In this document: piece by piece, positions 37,601-52,600 of the stretch | Numbering within the stretch: position 1 is the first letter of the stretch | Layout: each line of letters opens with the position of its first letter | Assembly (NCBI GenBank): GCA_035582835.1 | Contig: JAYKAV010003093.1 | Location: forward strand, 329,814-393,813 | DNA length: 64,000 nt | Source: Phoebastria nigripes | Lineage: Eukaryota; Chordata; Aves; Procellariiformes; Diomedeidae | Direction: 5' to 3' | The notes under the pieces: model-generated | Told to the model about the DNA's origin: nothing | What the model saw: the letters and a program-made list of their open reading frames with translations, nothing else | Databases searched by the model: none | Position numbers and translations under genes: made by a program

Positions 37601-40600
37601 GGAATTGGCTGAACATTGAATAGATAAAGTGGAGAATTTGCTTTGTGAAGAGAGTCAAGGACAGAAAAAAAGGAGGGCTGGAGAAATCACTGAGGCAATT
37701 AAAGAGATTATGTTGAATTCAGCCTTGCTATAAGCAAGCACTGCTTGCTCCTGTAGTGCTGGAACTGTACTCACACTGGATACGAGTTGGGAGTGTGAGC
37801 TGTATGTGAAGGCTTGATTAAGTGAATGTAAAGCGTTCAGCTTCATGAAGGAGAATTGGAGGAATTTACCTGAAGTACACGGCAGCAGAAATTCTGGAGT
37901 AAATGTCTTAAGGACAAAATCATACCTTTCTGACCCATTTTATCTTCAAAGCTGTGGTAAACACAGGGACTAGAAGAGCTTGCAGCTCTTCAGCCAGGAA
38001 AGGTAGAACAAGACGAGGGACCACAGGGAGGAATACCAGTACACAAATGGAAAGAAAGTTGAAGCAAACACCCCTGTTCACAGCTGAGGAAGGGTACACC
38101 ACCATAGCTGTGATGGAGCAGGGCTTAAACAGTCAGAGAAAAAGTCGCTCATCTGCAGTAATCTGTAAAATGAAAGAGACAAGAAGAGGAATCTGGTCTT
38201 CATTATTGGCGATGACAGAAAATGACTAAGCAGGTTATTAATACAAGATAAAAAACAAGACACAGGTGTTTTTCAAGCATCAAAACAAGAAGACTGGAAG
38301 AGCAATGGATGCTTGAGAAGTGTCATGGAAGGCAATTTTAGATCGTCCCCATTGGAACAAATGAGCCAGAAAATGGAGTTTCAGGAAAGAAAAAAAAACC
38401 ACCAACATACAACAACAACAACAAAACAAAAACAAAAACCCAAACCCCACGTCCAACCCCCAGCAATTTTAGCAAAAAACTGTTGCAGCATGGCCCATTA
38501 GCCCTGGGAACTCAAACAGAATTCAGACAGTGATGGCCTCTGCCACACCAGCCTTTTTCATCTGAAGCGAATGTGAGAGTAGCAAGATGTAAGACAACAA
38601 CTGGAAGTGTCACAAAAAATGTGGGTGCAAATGCAGAAAAAGGAAGAACAAAAGAAAAAGCAAAAGACATGTTACAGACCACAGAGCTCAGGGAAATACA
38701 AAAATTATGTGCTACTGGAATAATTATCAGAAATGACTAAGTCATTGATAGGGTAGTTTTAATTATCCAGACATCTGTTGAGCATCAAACACAGCAAAAC
38801 ATGAATCACCAAGGGGTTTATTTTAACTATCTAGAAAATTTAGTGATGGAAGAAGAACAAGCCAAAAGAAATGTTGGTTGGGTTCTGACATGGAGTCAAC
38901 ATGGAGCAAATGACAGGCAACATGTATGTAGCAGGAGGAACAAGTGACTAGAGAGAAAACACACTCCCTGTATTACATGTGATTTAGGTTAAAATAAATT
39001 CTGTCACCAAGGTGCTAGGCTCTGAAGAGGTAGTGATCCAGAGATTAGAAGAAACAACATTTAATCAGTGAAACTTCTTTCAGCATGAACCTTAAATCAG
39101 ATATTGGTATGGCCTTTTTGTGGAGTGGCTCCAGTTTATTCCTCTTTCTCAGTTCAGTTCTCTACCTTTCAGTTTGTCCTTGTTTTATTTACTGTATAGT
39201 TTCTTCATTTTGTCCTTTTCTGCTTGCTAACTGTATTGATTTTTCTACACTGTGTTCATCTTCTATGTTTTAGGAGATTCTGAGCTGAGTGGAACTCGCC
39301 CAAAACAATTTACTAATAAAAATAGTTTAGCAAAGTATTCTCAATCTTTGTACTGAACCGTTTTTGCTGAGATGTATGAGCTTTGATAAAGTTTTTGCCA
39401 GGGATTATTTGGATTCAGGTCACTTTGGTGTTAGAAAAAGGGGCAGAGACAGACTAATCTGCACCATGTGTCATGCTGTGAACTTAGATCAGAGAGCTGC
39501 TGCTCTGAAAATATTCTTTGCTCAAGCAAAAGAAGGACTTGAACCTGGTTGTGGGCACTGGTGACATGGCCTCTGTGTGGAAGAGCACGTTTGACAGGTA
39601 GGCAGTCNTTCTGTCTTGTTCCATTTTCACAAAAATGTCCAGAAAATATTTAATTTCCTTTCCCTCTTTCAGCAAACCTTAGATTTCAAACCTCCAGAGA
39701 GCTCTCGTGCTGTACTTACTGCACTTCAAGCAGGTGGATGTCAGACTGGCCCTGTGAAGGCAACCAGGTCTGAGAGCTGGTCACAGCCAATGCCATGGCA
39801 TCGGATCAGAACAACATCCCTCCTAGACTAGACCAGAATTCCCCCTTCTTACCTGGTGGTTTATATGAAGAGCAGGGCCATTGGGAACAGCTATTTCTAA
39901 TCTATGCAATAAAACACCATATCGTCTCAATAGGAATTTAGCCTGTAGGATTACTTACTCTTATCTTTAGTGACTCTTAATTTTTCTCCTTTTTTAATCT
40001 TCTACATTTCCTTCTTCCTTAGGCTTCACTTCTCTTTTCCTTTATCAGTCTCTCTGCCAAAACATAAGCAATGAAAATGGTTAGTTTAGCTTTTATGTGA
40101 CTATGAGATTTCATGAAGTTAATGACCCAGAGGACTGATGGAACAGTGTGGTCATGTTTCCGAGAGATAGTTTCAGACTATCTGTAGACTCAGGAAGATT
40201 GTATTACATCAATTGACATTTAGTTCAAATTTTTTTCTAGTTATTTTTGCAATTCTGAGACCAGGAGCTCATGCTCTTTTTTCTAGTGACTGCTTAGAAC
40301 TGACAAAGTTCAGTTATTCCACAGAGATCACATCATCGCGTCGTATGGTTGGGTGTTTGGTGCCAGTTTAGAAGGTTTGCAGCTCATACTTACCATTCAA
40401 AAGGGAAACAGCAGTCTGGGCTGCTTGGAGTAGGTACTCTGGGTCTGCGGAAGACCAGNTGGATCTCCAAAATTGAGAAACTTGTGCCTTGCAAATGGCT
40501 GTGAACACTTCCAGAAGCTTGTCCCGATCAGTGGAGATGTTCTTTACTTTCCTAGCATCTCCTTTAAATCAGAACCCTGTGCATTGATATTTTCATTATG

Positions 40601-43600
40601 GATTTCATTATTTCTTTAGTATGGCTTGCACTCTGCACGTGCCCATGCAGGTCTAGCACCCCCCACTATGGTGAACAGCAAACACACATAAATTAATTTC
40701 TTCAAACATAGGCAGATGGGCTTCTGCACATCAGGAGGGAACTTCTAGATGAAACAAGTTGTCTGTGGGTTTAAAGGCTGTGGTAGAGTGGCAGGTCTTG
40801 ATCTTGACTCTCATGGCCATCCTGCAATCAAACCTGGCAGAAAAAAAATCCTGGCTTGGAGTGTCTGGAAAGCTGCAGTGCAAAATGACTGGTGGTATCA
40901 ATCCCCAGGATATCTGGAAGGGACAGGCTGTCCCAGCACATCCTGTTTTATTCTTTGTTGTATCTTTACCTATTTCCACTTCTCCTCTCATTTATCAGAT
41001 AAAAAGGTACAGTTAAACCTGTAAGAGGTGCATTTAGGACCTAGCCAGTCATGCAGAGAGAGAGAGAGAGAGGTTCTCTCTCAGGTTCTCCAGGTGCCCT
41101 GGTAAAGCTGTTGGGAGAAGCCAAGCTGATACTCCTCCACTTTTCTCATTGGGAATCTGGCCTTGAAAAAAACAAAACATCCTCTTATTCCTTAAACACC
41201 AGCTGTTCCACATACACTGACCAAGTACATTCATTTCTACCCACACCCTTTGCTCTGTCTCCCTTCTGGGGGCTGTGCAGGCACAGCCTTCTTCTCTGGT
41301 GCAGGAAGGGACCACCTGTTTGACTTAACTGCCCACTGGGCATATTTCCTAGGCTACCAATCCCACAAAGAGCTGAAATGTCACTTCAGCTGGTATTTTA
41401 GCAGCTCTGGATTGAGTAACAGTCCCTCCTTGCTGTGCCCATCCTCCTAGATCTTGGACTGCAGCACAGTGTCAGGACTATAAGCCAGATCTCTGTACCT
41501 CAGGTCCTTCTGTGATGCATAGCAATATTTCCAGGAAAAGGCCAAAAACTGATCAGCGGAGAATTTCAAATAATTTCTTTAAAAAGAAAAAAAAATAAAA
41601 AAGCAACCCAAAAAAAGAACAACCAAGCCGCAAGACAGACTCCCAGCTAATTTGGAAGATATTTTTCCATATGCACAGCACAAAAAATACTGCATGTACC
41701 TGCTGCTCCATTGGATCTCCTCGACTCTAGCTGGGCCCCTGCAGCCTCTGAGAGCTAGCAGAGCTCGGGGACTTGCACCCACGCTGCCTGGCCAGCTCCC
41801 ACCTTCACCAGGGTGCAGCAGAGGAGCTGTGGGCAGCAGGGGAGCTGGGGCTCAAGGGTCGAAGCACCTTTTGGTTCAAGGAAGTGAGACTTTCACTGAG
41901 CTACCAAAAGGTTCCTCTTTCAGTAGCAGCAGCACGGGCCAGCCCCAGGACAAGGAGCCCAAGACGTTCATCAAGACATGTCTGAAGGATCTAATGATTT
42001 TTCACAGTGTTGAAGCCCTTGTGAGAATCTTCAGTTAATCTTACTTCAACTAACGGATTCAGTAGTTGTGTAAATAATCACCTTTTTTATCTACCTCTGA
42101 ACAAAGACAACGAAGACTTGCCTGGAAAGTAAGGGAGCTCTGTGTGGTAATAGTGGACTGTCCCTGTGGCACCTGCTGTAGGCAGAAGGCTTTATATCCT
42201 TGTCACATTAAATTTTTTTTATCTCTGAACCAAACCACCGATTTGTCTTTCTGCTTTCCCAGACAACATCCCTGGCCTGAGGAAGCCAGGCTTTGCTCCA
42301 GAGTTCTCTCTTCTAACAAGAGAAGCAAGGACTGAAATTTGGAGATTATTTATGACTTATGGTAATAGTTAGGGACTACTGTGTCTTGTCCCAGTCCTTG
42401 GTGAATTGGGTCAGAAAAGCATATGGCCAGGGTTGACCAGGGAGCCTCACTTGGACAGTAACAGCTGCATTTCCTTTGGGTCAGGGAAGAAACAGGGGCT
42501 TGAAGCACCACAGCTGTGTATTTGTTTTAGCTCTACCCCAAGGAGCACATTGCACACTGGGACTGCAGTGTGCTGGGTGCTGTACATCCCAGCCCCTACA
42601 CCATGGCTTTTCTAAAACAAGAGTGTAGGTGGTGCAGGGAGACCCTCCTGGGTAGCACAATAAGCCACAATGAGCAGAGCAACAAGCCAGTGCTGTCATG
42701 ATCAGCAGGGGGTTGGAGGGTGTATGGGGGCTGCCAAGGGGAACTCCCCGAAAGGGAGATGAAAGTGCAGGACTGTGACAAGTGGGCATAGAGGGGGCCG
42801 GTGCCTGGAGCAGCCTCAGGTCAAGACTGAGTGACACTAGGAAAGAAGGAGGGAGCCCATGAAGTGCTCTTATTGTGCACATGCACAAAATCAGACTGCT
42901 TATATATAATGAGAAAAAGAGATAATTCTGCTGGAGAGATTCAGTGGAAGGAAATGTGGTCAAACAACTTAGGGGAGAGACAGAAGGAGCCAGGGCTGAT
43001 GGTTGAGGGAGGAAATCTTCCCCATTCAAAGACACTATCCTGTGTAACACATGGCAAATGCTATTGCATGCTTACCTCTCCCCGTACTCTGGGCCTGGAG
43101 GGTGGGTGCAAGGTCCGTGACTCTGTGCAGCACAGATGTTCTCATTAACGTTACGTGTGCCCCTCTAAAGAATTAGAAGGTACCTGCTGATTTCCTTCTT
43201 TGGGATTCTCCCCCAGGCCATGTTTGAGCTGGTTACTTCCGAAGCTTCGTATTACAAGAGTCTGAATCTGCTGGTGTCTCACTTCATGGAGAATGAACGT
43301 CTGAAAAAGATCTTACACCAGTCTGAGGCACACATCCTCTTCTCCAATGTCCTGGATGTCATGGCTGTTAGTGAGCGGTAAGACAACTGCTGCTGGATTT
43401 TTGTACAGCTGAATGGCATCACTTTAGATAGCCTCATCTGTAGAGGGATGGAGGAGCTGACCAGGGGCTGGATTTTTGTCCAGCTGAATGGCATGGCTTT
43501 AGGTAACCTCATTTGTAGAGGGATGGAGGAGCTGTCCAGGGGCAGTCTGTTACCCACTGTCTTTTCAAAGAGCCTGTGGACACATTCATTGCTTTGAACC

Positions 43601-46600
43601 CCAAGGGCCTCTCCTGGGAACTACCTGGGACAGACAGGTCACAATTAATATGAGCGCTGTGTTTCTCATCTAGCTTCCTGTTGGACCTCGAGCAGCGGGT
43701 GGAGGAGAATATTGTGATCTCAGATGTGTGCGATATTGTCTACCAGCATACAGTTAATCACTTCTCTGTGTACATCACCTACGTCTCCAACCAGACCTAC
43801 CAGGAGAGAGCTTACAAGCAGCTTCTGTGAGTTCCAGTGCTTGATGCTAAATTATTTTGCAAAATTGTATAGGCCACGGATTTAGCTGTAATTTTGATAT
43901 TTATGAGAAAGGGTTCGATAGCACAGAAACAGGATTTCCCACTTCACTGATTTTTCACTGCACCTATAAAAAGAAAACACAATTAAAAGGCTTTTTAGTA
44001 ACGGAGGGGTGATATAGTATGCAAGTAACATACCAAGTAAATTCAGAGCCAGCAGTTCCCAACTGTGGGAAATATTTATGGTGTACATGGGGGGACACGC
44101 TTGTGAAATGTATGTATTTTTAAACTGCAAGTAGAGGCAAGAGATTGAAAGGCCAAGAATATAATACAGCTCTCCGATGACAAGAACAGCCACTGCTTTT
44201 CCCGAGCTTCTCAGCAAGGCATTTGACCTTCCCAAAGTTAAGAATTTTTTTTTTCAGAACAACAAAATTTTCTTAAAAGGAAAAAAAGAAGCCATTTTCT
44301 TCACATTCTGGTGTTACACACACAGACGTTACCTAGGCCTGAGGATATAATCCAAGATATTTTTGCAGTATTTTTCAAGTTTAGCAAATCTTTTGGTCCG
44401 GTAGGAATACTCTTACACCAGCTCAAAACAAAGAGTGCCCTACAAGCTTGTCTTTGAGCAGGAAAATTAGTTTTTCTTTAGTTACAATGTCCTGGATTCT
44501 TTCAGGACAGCCCATTGCACATGCTGCACTGTATTTCCTCCCTGTAGCAGCAGCTGGTTCAAGGCAGTGTAACAAGCCCTAATCCTTTCCTTTCTCTGCT
44601 CTCCAGCTTTTGAGGCAAAAAACCACTTTAAGCGGCGTCTGTTGAGCTTGGCCAACTGTTCTCTCCAAAAGGAGGGCACCGCAGGGTTCCTTCAGTCAGA
44701 GGTGAGCAGTATAGCTGCAGAATATGAACAGTTTGCCTAGAGCCATTAGATAAACACCCAGAAGCAAAGCAGCAATAGGCTGGATTACTTGAGCCTGAAA
44801 AGGACCTGTTGGAGATAGAGGTATTCCTAGATATGAATTTAGAGGGCAGCATTTTTTTCGTCTGCAGGAGAACCTAAAGCAAATTGAAAAGAACAGACTC
44901 CCTTCCACAGGCTCCTAGTTAGCACAAGAATTTTGCAGCTCTTGGCTGAACTTGAAACCTGAGGTGTGTCACAGTTCCCCCCATTTGGCTGTTCCTCAGA
45001 CACATGCAGGTCCATTCTGCTGTGGCTCTGGTGAGTCACACCATCACACAAGTACCTGCTGCAGCAGGGAGAAACACTTACAATGGCTTCTCTTGGATTG
45101 TTGCAAGTCACACACGGTAAAGACAGGTTTTGCATAGTTAGCAATGTCTTCTCATCCATGCTGTTTCTGCTAGCCAGGACTCCAGCAGTGTAAGTCTTCC
45201 TCAGGGCCTCGCAGTTGCCAGGAGGCATTGTCTTTGACTATGGCAGCTGGGGCTTGTGAGGCTGCTCTGTGCAGCTGTGTCCATAGCCCATGCCCTCATC
45301 TGCTGCAAACACCATCAGGGAAGGCCCGGGCCCTTCTCAGGCCACATAATGATTTCCATCCTCCGGCTAAGCAGGCAGGAGTAGCCAAGCTTGAGCTGTT
45401 TTGTGGCTTGTCTTGTTCTTACGACTGTGTGAATTTCACCTTGTCACAGAGATCCAACTGTGTAAAAATATATAATTATGCCTCTGACTCATCTACTTGG
45501 ACACACACCCCATTCACACACACCTACGCACACAGCGTATGCTGCTGAGCTAGATGTATTAACACATGTGAACACTACCATGGCTTGTACATTAAAAGTC
45601 TATTTTTTCCCTCCCCCAACACTATAAATAGTTCTAGATTTAAACTAAAATACACCTAGAAGCATTCAGTCCCCTCCTCCCCTCTTTTCTCTTATTGGGA
45701 GAGGCCAGGCAGATGCTGTCTCTGGGACCAAGCTGCTTTTGAGTCACCAGCCACATACCAGAGTCACAGGCAGGGTAGCACTCAAAGCCCTCACCTTCTC
45801 TCTCTCTCCTCTCAGCCAGGACAAGCCAGCTTTCCGGGAAGTGATCTCACAGCTGGAGCTAGATCCCAAGTGCAAAGGCCTGTCCTTTTCTTCCTTCCTG
45901 ATTCTGCCATTTCAAAGGATCACTCGGCTCAAGCTGCTGGTGCAGGTAGAGTTTTGCCTCTTCTATCTCTCCCAAAGCTCTTCTGGATCACTCCTGGAAT
46001 TTTCCTTTCCAGCAGTTGTGAATGAGGCTTAGATACAGCCACGATCAACCCTAGAGCTGGATGAAGCCTTTCCACAGAATCAGACATTCTCAACAACTAT
46101 AAAAAAAAAAGATTTCAGTCACTCAGAAACCATCCCCAAATTAGTGTTGAATTTGCCAGATAGCTTTTACTGAGCAAAAGAGTTGAGGAGGAACTTTGTC
46201 AAGCTGCTAGAAGGGGTAGCAACCCAGCTGCCTGATGGTTAGGGTGCTGACATGCAGATGCACAGTGCAGAACAGCTACAGAACATGGAAATGCTCCATA
46301 TGTAATACTCTACATCATGGTGGCTTGGACCAGACTCTGTCAGTTGTCTTCCCCCTGTGCTTTGCCAGCTTGTCTTAACACTGTGCTGGAGGACATGCTT
46401 CTAGGGGTGAGGAAACAGCTCAGTCCCAAATAGTCTTACCAATAGTACTGTCTGTTAGTGCCAGCTCTCGCTATTTTTATTTATTCATTTATTTTTATGA
46501 AATAGGAGTCTGCCTGCTATATTTCTTTTAGATATAAGGTCAGATGGAAACAGGTTTTAATGAAAAAGAGGAACTAAGAGGTGAGAGTCACTGTACTCTG

Positions 46601-49600
46601 TCACCTATCCTGTAATTAGGCTGATGGCCAGAAATAACTCTGAGGCTAGCAAAGACTTTTCTGTGCTGTCAGACTGGGATCAGAGTTAACACAGCCTTTC
46701 CTCCCCTGCAGAATATTTTGAAGAAAGTGGAAGAGAAGTCTGACAGGGAAACCACTGCCCTGGACGCACATAAAGAGCTGGAAACAGTAAGTTTGAATGA
46801 GCTAATTGAAGGCCATTAAGATTAAACCATCGTGCTCATTTCCCCGCCCCCCCCCCCCCCCCCCCCCCGAAAAGACCTACAAACTATATTCACTCCTGCA
46901 GCTGTCCCTTTGAATCCTGTCACTGTGTTTCAAGAGTAATTTTTTTTTCTTAAGTTTTCCTTGCTCTCAAAGATGGACTAATCTAGCAGCACTTAGATGT
47001 CAGTGATGAGGAATCACTTGCTAACAACAGATGTTAATGTTTCCGCTGTAGGAAAGGGCAGAGAGAATGTTTTCCCTTGGGGTCTTCACAAATACAAATT
47101 GTTTTTGCAGATACCTGAAGGTGATGGATCCCACTGAGAGATGTAATTAGCTGCAACAGGCAGTAGAGTACAACTGTGTCAGGTTTCCTCCAATACAGCA
47201 CACTTCTTCCTCTGACCTAGAATAAGTTTCTTAATGAAGTACTCAAGACTGCTTTTAGCCCTCTTCCCTGAAGCTGGTAGGTAGGTGTGGTGTTCAGTTG
47301 TGCTAGTTACTGCTGTGTACAAAACACCAGGAAGGCATTGGGATGTTTTCCATCTGGGCTGTTCCTGACATGGTCAGACAGGGCGATTCCACCTCCAGAC
47401 TACATATCTGAATGATCTGGATGTAGCTGGCAGCTACGTGGGCTGGGACAGAACGTTTGAACCCTTCTCCATCAGAAGCTTGGAACATCTCTTGAATCCT
47501 GCAGTTCAATATAAGTATTTGAAGTTGAAAACTGTGCTAGAACGTCAGCCTGAGGATACGGGTGCAGCTTCTGACTGAAATACTAGAACAAAATGGGGTC
47601 TTAGATTTGCCCTGAGCTAGTCTAGGAAGTATATGCTTTGGAGATCACTAGGGATAAAGACAGAGACCTTAGCAATGAAGAATGTTCTGCATTAGTTAGT
47701 ATTTGCAGAATCCCTCAGGATGTACCTGTTTTTCCATTGGTCAAAAGCCTAAGGAAAGCTGTTTCTGTAGTATGCAGATGATTACAACTGATGATGGAAA
47801 AATGCTCTTTTTATATTCAGCTGTCAGTGACTTACGTGATCAATTTCATAATTCCCTTGGCATGGTTACTTATCTGAAAATGTTTAAGTTTAGATGCCTA
47901 ATGTCCAGCTAGGTGCAGGCATCACAACAGAGACCATCTGGTGCTTATTTTCTTTATAGGTATCCTATTTGATAGGTAGGAGCTGATCACGGTTTCAGTT
48001 GCTGATATTCTGGTGGATTTTGAGTAGCAGGAAACAGAGCACAAAGCGAAGCTTGTTCTCCAACATAATTTTTCTACCTAGCCAGTTCTCAAGAGAGTTG
48101 CTCCTTATGAAACAGGCAGTGGCATCTAGGTTAAGGTCCCTGTAATAGGGTAGTGCCTGCACGTTGATTGTGGTTTTTCAGTTAAAAGTTTGTACTCGCA
48201 ACACAGCTGGGCTCTGTATGATGAACATCTCTTTCCCCGGGACATTTCATAGCCTTGGCATCTGGTGCTGCTTGACAGAACCACAGCATTTGCATCTTTG
48301 AAATGAGGATCTTTGGCTTCGTTCTCTTCTTGAAGATGATACTGCGCATGTACCTCGTTTCAAGTGTTGGGGACAAGAAAGATGAGATACATGGTGTGTC
48401 AGGATCTGGCAAATGAGCTGTTCCCTTTGCTGTGCAACCAGGAGTGTTGCTTAATACTGTCTGGTTCAGTAACTGAATGCAGCCATATAATATGCCTGCT
48501 GATAGTCAGCTTCCAGCTATAACATCTTCTGGGTGTTTTGGGGTTTTTTTTTGTTGTTGTTGTTTTTTCTTTCTTTCTTTTTTCTTTTCTTTTTCATGCG
48601 AATACAGTGCTGATAGAAGAGCTTGGCTTGGTCAATTCCTGTTACGGCAGGGCACTTACCCTGTCACAGTAAGGCCTTTCTGTGCTGTCCGTCATCACTT
48701 ACCTGCTTAAGGCCAGTGGAGGCAAATCTTTCTACTCTCTTTTTCCCAGGTGGTGAAAGCATGTAATGAAGGTGTCAGGAAGATGAGCCGAACAGAGCAG
48801 ATGATCAGCATCCAGAAGAAATTGGAATTCAAGATCAAGGTATAAGCATAGGCTGGTAACCCTTTGCAGACAGCGAACCAGCATCCAGGTGTTGTGAGCA
48901 CATACATGGCAGTAGTAACCTAGTTGCACTCCTTTTAGTGAGAGTTCAGTGGTGGTCTGGTCCATGCTGTCCCCCTTCAAAGCCTTTGAAGGGGATGCTG
49001 CTACTGCAGGCACTGCATCCGTGCATGTGATCTCTGTGCATGCGCGCTGCAGAGGCCAGGGACAGCACTNAGGCCAGCATGTTGTGTGTGTACACAGATG
49101 TGACACGCTGGCATCAAACTGCCTGTGTGGAGTGGGTGGCTCCTGCTCCAGCACTCAGTTCTGGCTCTTCCCTCTCACCTCTCTTCAAAATGCAGGTCAG
49201 CTTTCAGCTATTATTTTACATTACAAATGACATTAAAGGAAAATGAAAGCTACAAAGCAAAACGCTTCAAAGATGGCAAACACCGAAATGAAGACTCTCC
49301 CACCATTTTAATTCATCCCTGCATTTATGCATTATGTGCAGTCTCTAATTACCTGCTGATGATCTATTTTGGCTCCACTCAGTGAATGACTGAATCAGTA
49401 TTTAAGGGTGTCTGAGCAGGTCTCATTTAATATATGCCATGAAACTCCAGTGCTGAGTATAAAGTTGCCAATTCTTTTCTTGAGTGCTATAGAGATGCTT
49501 CTTAGATCTGTCTGCTTCACAAACTTTAAGGAGCATATTTAGCTTCCTAGCAACCTTTTTAAGTACCTGGACAACTGAAGTGAAAAAATTTGAGACCATT

Positions 49601-52600
49601 TGTTTGGAAAGCCACACTGGGTGCCCGAGAATTTGATTTTCCAGAGCACTTTACGACTGTGTCAGGGCTAGACCACAGCCCACAGGCCAGCAGTAGATTG
49701 GGGTAGCCACAAGACTGCCTTCATCTCTTGTAAGGCTGTAATGACAGGCAGGAGCTGGTTCATCCCTGGAGCAGGTCTGCCTTGGGCATGGGTGCAGGCA
49801 GGGCTCCTCTGGTGAAAAGAGTGCAAGAGTGTGAAAAGAAAGACTGTGCACCATGCATGTGTCGAACAGAGGGAGGGAGTGAAGGTGGAAGGAGTAGCAG
49901 TTATGCAGATATTTTCTAATATTTCAGTCATTTGACTGGAAGCGTAGTGTTCTTCTAATATAAGATGTGCTCTGTTCTGGGCTTCTTGTTTTTAACACAA
50001 TGTGTGGTAAAACTCCAGCAGAAGTGCTGTTGTGGCTGCATGGACAGTATCTCCTCCTGGCTGGGACAGACCCAACCAGTGAGAACCCGTTTAACCTGGG
50101 TTTTTGTAGCCAAAAGGCCAAATACACGTTTTCGAAAGTCAGTCTCCCTGGCCAGAAAGGCTCAGCCCAGGTGATGAGACATGGGATCTCCCAGAGACAG
50201 ATCAGGCTGTGCAGGGCATAGCCTGGTGTTTAAATCCAGCACTTGGCACTCCAGCATTGCCATCCTTGAGCGTTTGTTCATTCTCAGGCCCCTGCCGTGT
50301 CCCTGTCTGGGCTCTGTTACACTCTGTGCCGGGCTGCGGTGTGGATGGTAGAGCACACTGCCCTCTCTGTCCAGCTCTGCTCCATCCTCTGCAGTGCAAG
50401 TTGTGGTGATGGGAGCTCACTACTCCTCCCTCTGCATCTCCTTTTGCTTTCAGCATCTTGACCGCATAAGCCCATGGGTTTTTGCTGCTCTCCTGATCTT
50501 TGCCGTCTTTTCCTCACTTCTATTCTAGTCTGTGCCCATCATCTCTCACTCCCGCTGGCTGCTGAAGCAGGGGGAATTGCAGCAAATGAATGGTCCAAAG
50601 ACATCACGAACGCTTCGCACCAAGAAACTCTTCAGAGAAATCTACTTGTTCCTTTTCAATGATCTGCTGGTAATTTGCCGGCAAATTCCTGGGTGAGTGC
50701 AAAATTTGGGTAGTACGCGGGGCACTTCATTAGTCCTATTTGTCCCTGGGTTTATCCAAGCTGTGATGCGGTGCCCCTGTCCTGTCCCCCAGGGCACAGG
50801 GAGGGCATCCTGGCCTGACCTGTACACCCCCCTCCAGCAGTCACCTTGCCTTTGAACGCAGTTGACTCTTCATGGGTGGCACAGCTCTCTCCAGCTGAAA
50901 ATTTATGGCAAACAGGACTTGAACAGATTCCAGGCCAGGTCTCCCAGCAGGGTGAGCGAGCATGTATCCACCAGTTTCTGCAGTGTGGTAGTGAGCTACA
51001 TCAACTGGTAGGCTGACTCAAGAGGCCTGTCTTCCTGTCAAGAAGTGATTTTTGACTCATCACTGCCTGAAGAACAGCTCAGACTTAGTCAGTTAAACTT
51101 CTAAGAAAGCAGGCTAGAAAATTTGAGCAGCAGGGAGGGGTATAAATTTAGGCCTGAGGCTAGCGGTTATATTTGACATGGTGTAACCTGCCTCAGGAGG
51201 AGGAGAATGTCATCATGCTTAGGTCTATGTCTTGTGCAACTAGACACTAGTGAAATACAGCAGCACAAACAGACGGGTCCCGGAGAACAGCACGTTCTTT
51301 GTAGCATTAACTAGACTCACCAGCAGAGAGCATCTCGCTAGTCCAACGTTTCTAATAAACGTGTCGCCGCAGTGTCTGTACGCCTGAAAATATTTTGCTT
51401 CTGCAGCAGCTTGTATCCAGAAAACACAGAGGCATTTTACAAACAGGAATGAATTAAGCCTCACAGTTCCCTTTGAGGGAGCACCGTCTGTGTTTTGTAC
51501 GTGGGGAGCTCAGACAGAGCAACCACTTTTTCTAGGCCATGCGGGATGCCTAAGGCAGAGCAAGGAGAGGGTCTCTTGCTTTGCAGTGGATTTTCATAGC
51601 CACCCGGTCATCCCTTCCCACAGCAGGGCATCTTTTATCCTCCTGCCATACAGAAGTTCCTGGTCTGTGTCCCCAGTACAGTTCTGGGTGGCTGAAGCCA
51701 AAGTCTCCTGGGATAACTGCAGTTTTTCCTAATCCTCTAACCTCTCCCAGGGACAAGTACCAAGTGTTTGACTCGGCTCCCCGGGGGCTTCTTCGGGTAG
51801 AGGAGTTAGAAGACCAGGGGCAGAGTTTGGCCAACGTCTTCATCTTGAGGCTGCTGGAGAATGCAGATGACCGGGAGGCCAGCTACATGCTGAAGGCATC
51901 ATCCCAGTGAGTACAACAGTCACCCTGCCAGCGCTCAGCACTGCTCTCTCCCTACACCCATGCAAGGGCAGCACCCTGCCTGCATGGGGGCCAGCTCTCC
52001 GGGCTTACCAGGGTCAGGCAGGCAGAGGTCCCACTGCTGCAGCTGGGCTGGCCCTACAAACCTCTCTGTCCAGCATCGCTCTCCTGAGGCCACCTTCGGT
52101 CTCTCCTACTGAAAGGCACTAGTGAACTAGGCAGGTTTCTCTCCTGTACAGTGTATTTGTAGCATCTGGGGTGGAAGATGAACGGGCACTTTGGATGCTG
52201 GGACAGAGAGGTCAGAAATCAGCCCCGGCACAGGAGCCTAACTGATTTACAGCCAGCAGCACATTCAGAAAGTAAAAGCAAGTAGGATGTACGCTGTGCA
52301 CACTCCAGCGGCTCAGCTGGCTCACTTGCAAAGATCGGCCAGCCCTGACCAGCCCTGTGAAGCAAAGTGGCTCCTGCTTGTAGGCAAAGGTGGAGAAGAG
52401 GCCTCTCTCTCAGCGCCTTCCACAGCCGATGCCGATCTTGCACAGCCCTTCTGCTCAGGGCCTTCTTGTCTCCCTGGATACAGTTTTTTTTGCCTCACTG
52501 TTTTTTCACTTCAGACTCCAACAAGCTCAGACTGGGCAAGTGATTCAGCTGCACTAACACAGACCTGATTGTTTTGGAGCTCAGGGCATGGCTTTCTCAT

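Larger units (their letters stand above)
35906..43216 (+). other. NGEF: NGEF intron 4
   Basis: About 7.3 kb with no recognised coding exon. It contains a CAA/CAAAA-type simple repeat near 38408 and an (AG)n tract near 41055. Open frames here are short and unsupported. It ends at acceptor TTCTCCCCCAG. Confidence 0.75.
46787..48749 (+). other. NGEF: NGEF intron 8
   Basis: About 2 kb with no coding exon seen. Contains a 22-base poly(C) run near its start and a T/C-rich simple repeat near its end. Acceptor TTTTTCCCAG. Confidence 0.8.

Noticed and set aside
43905..43925. GGGTTCGATAGC resembling a tRNA B-box
   Set aside because: No A-box, anticodon arm or acceptor stem can be paired around it.
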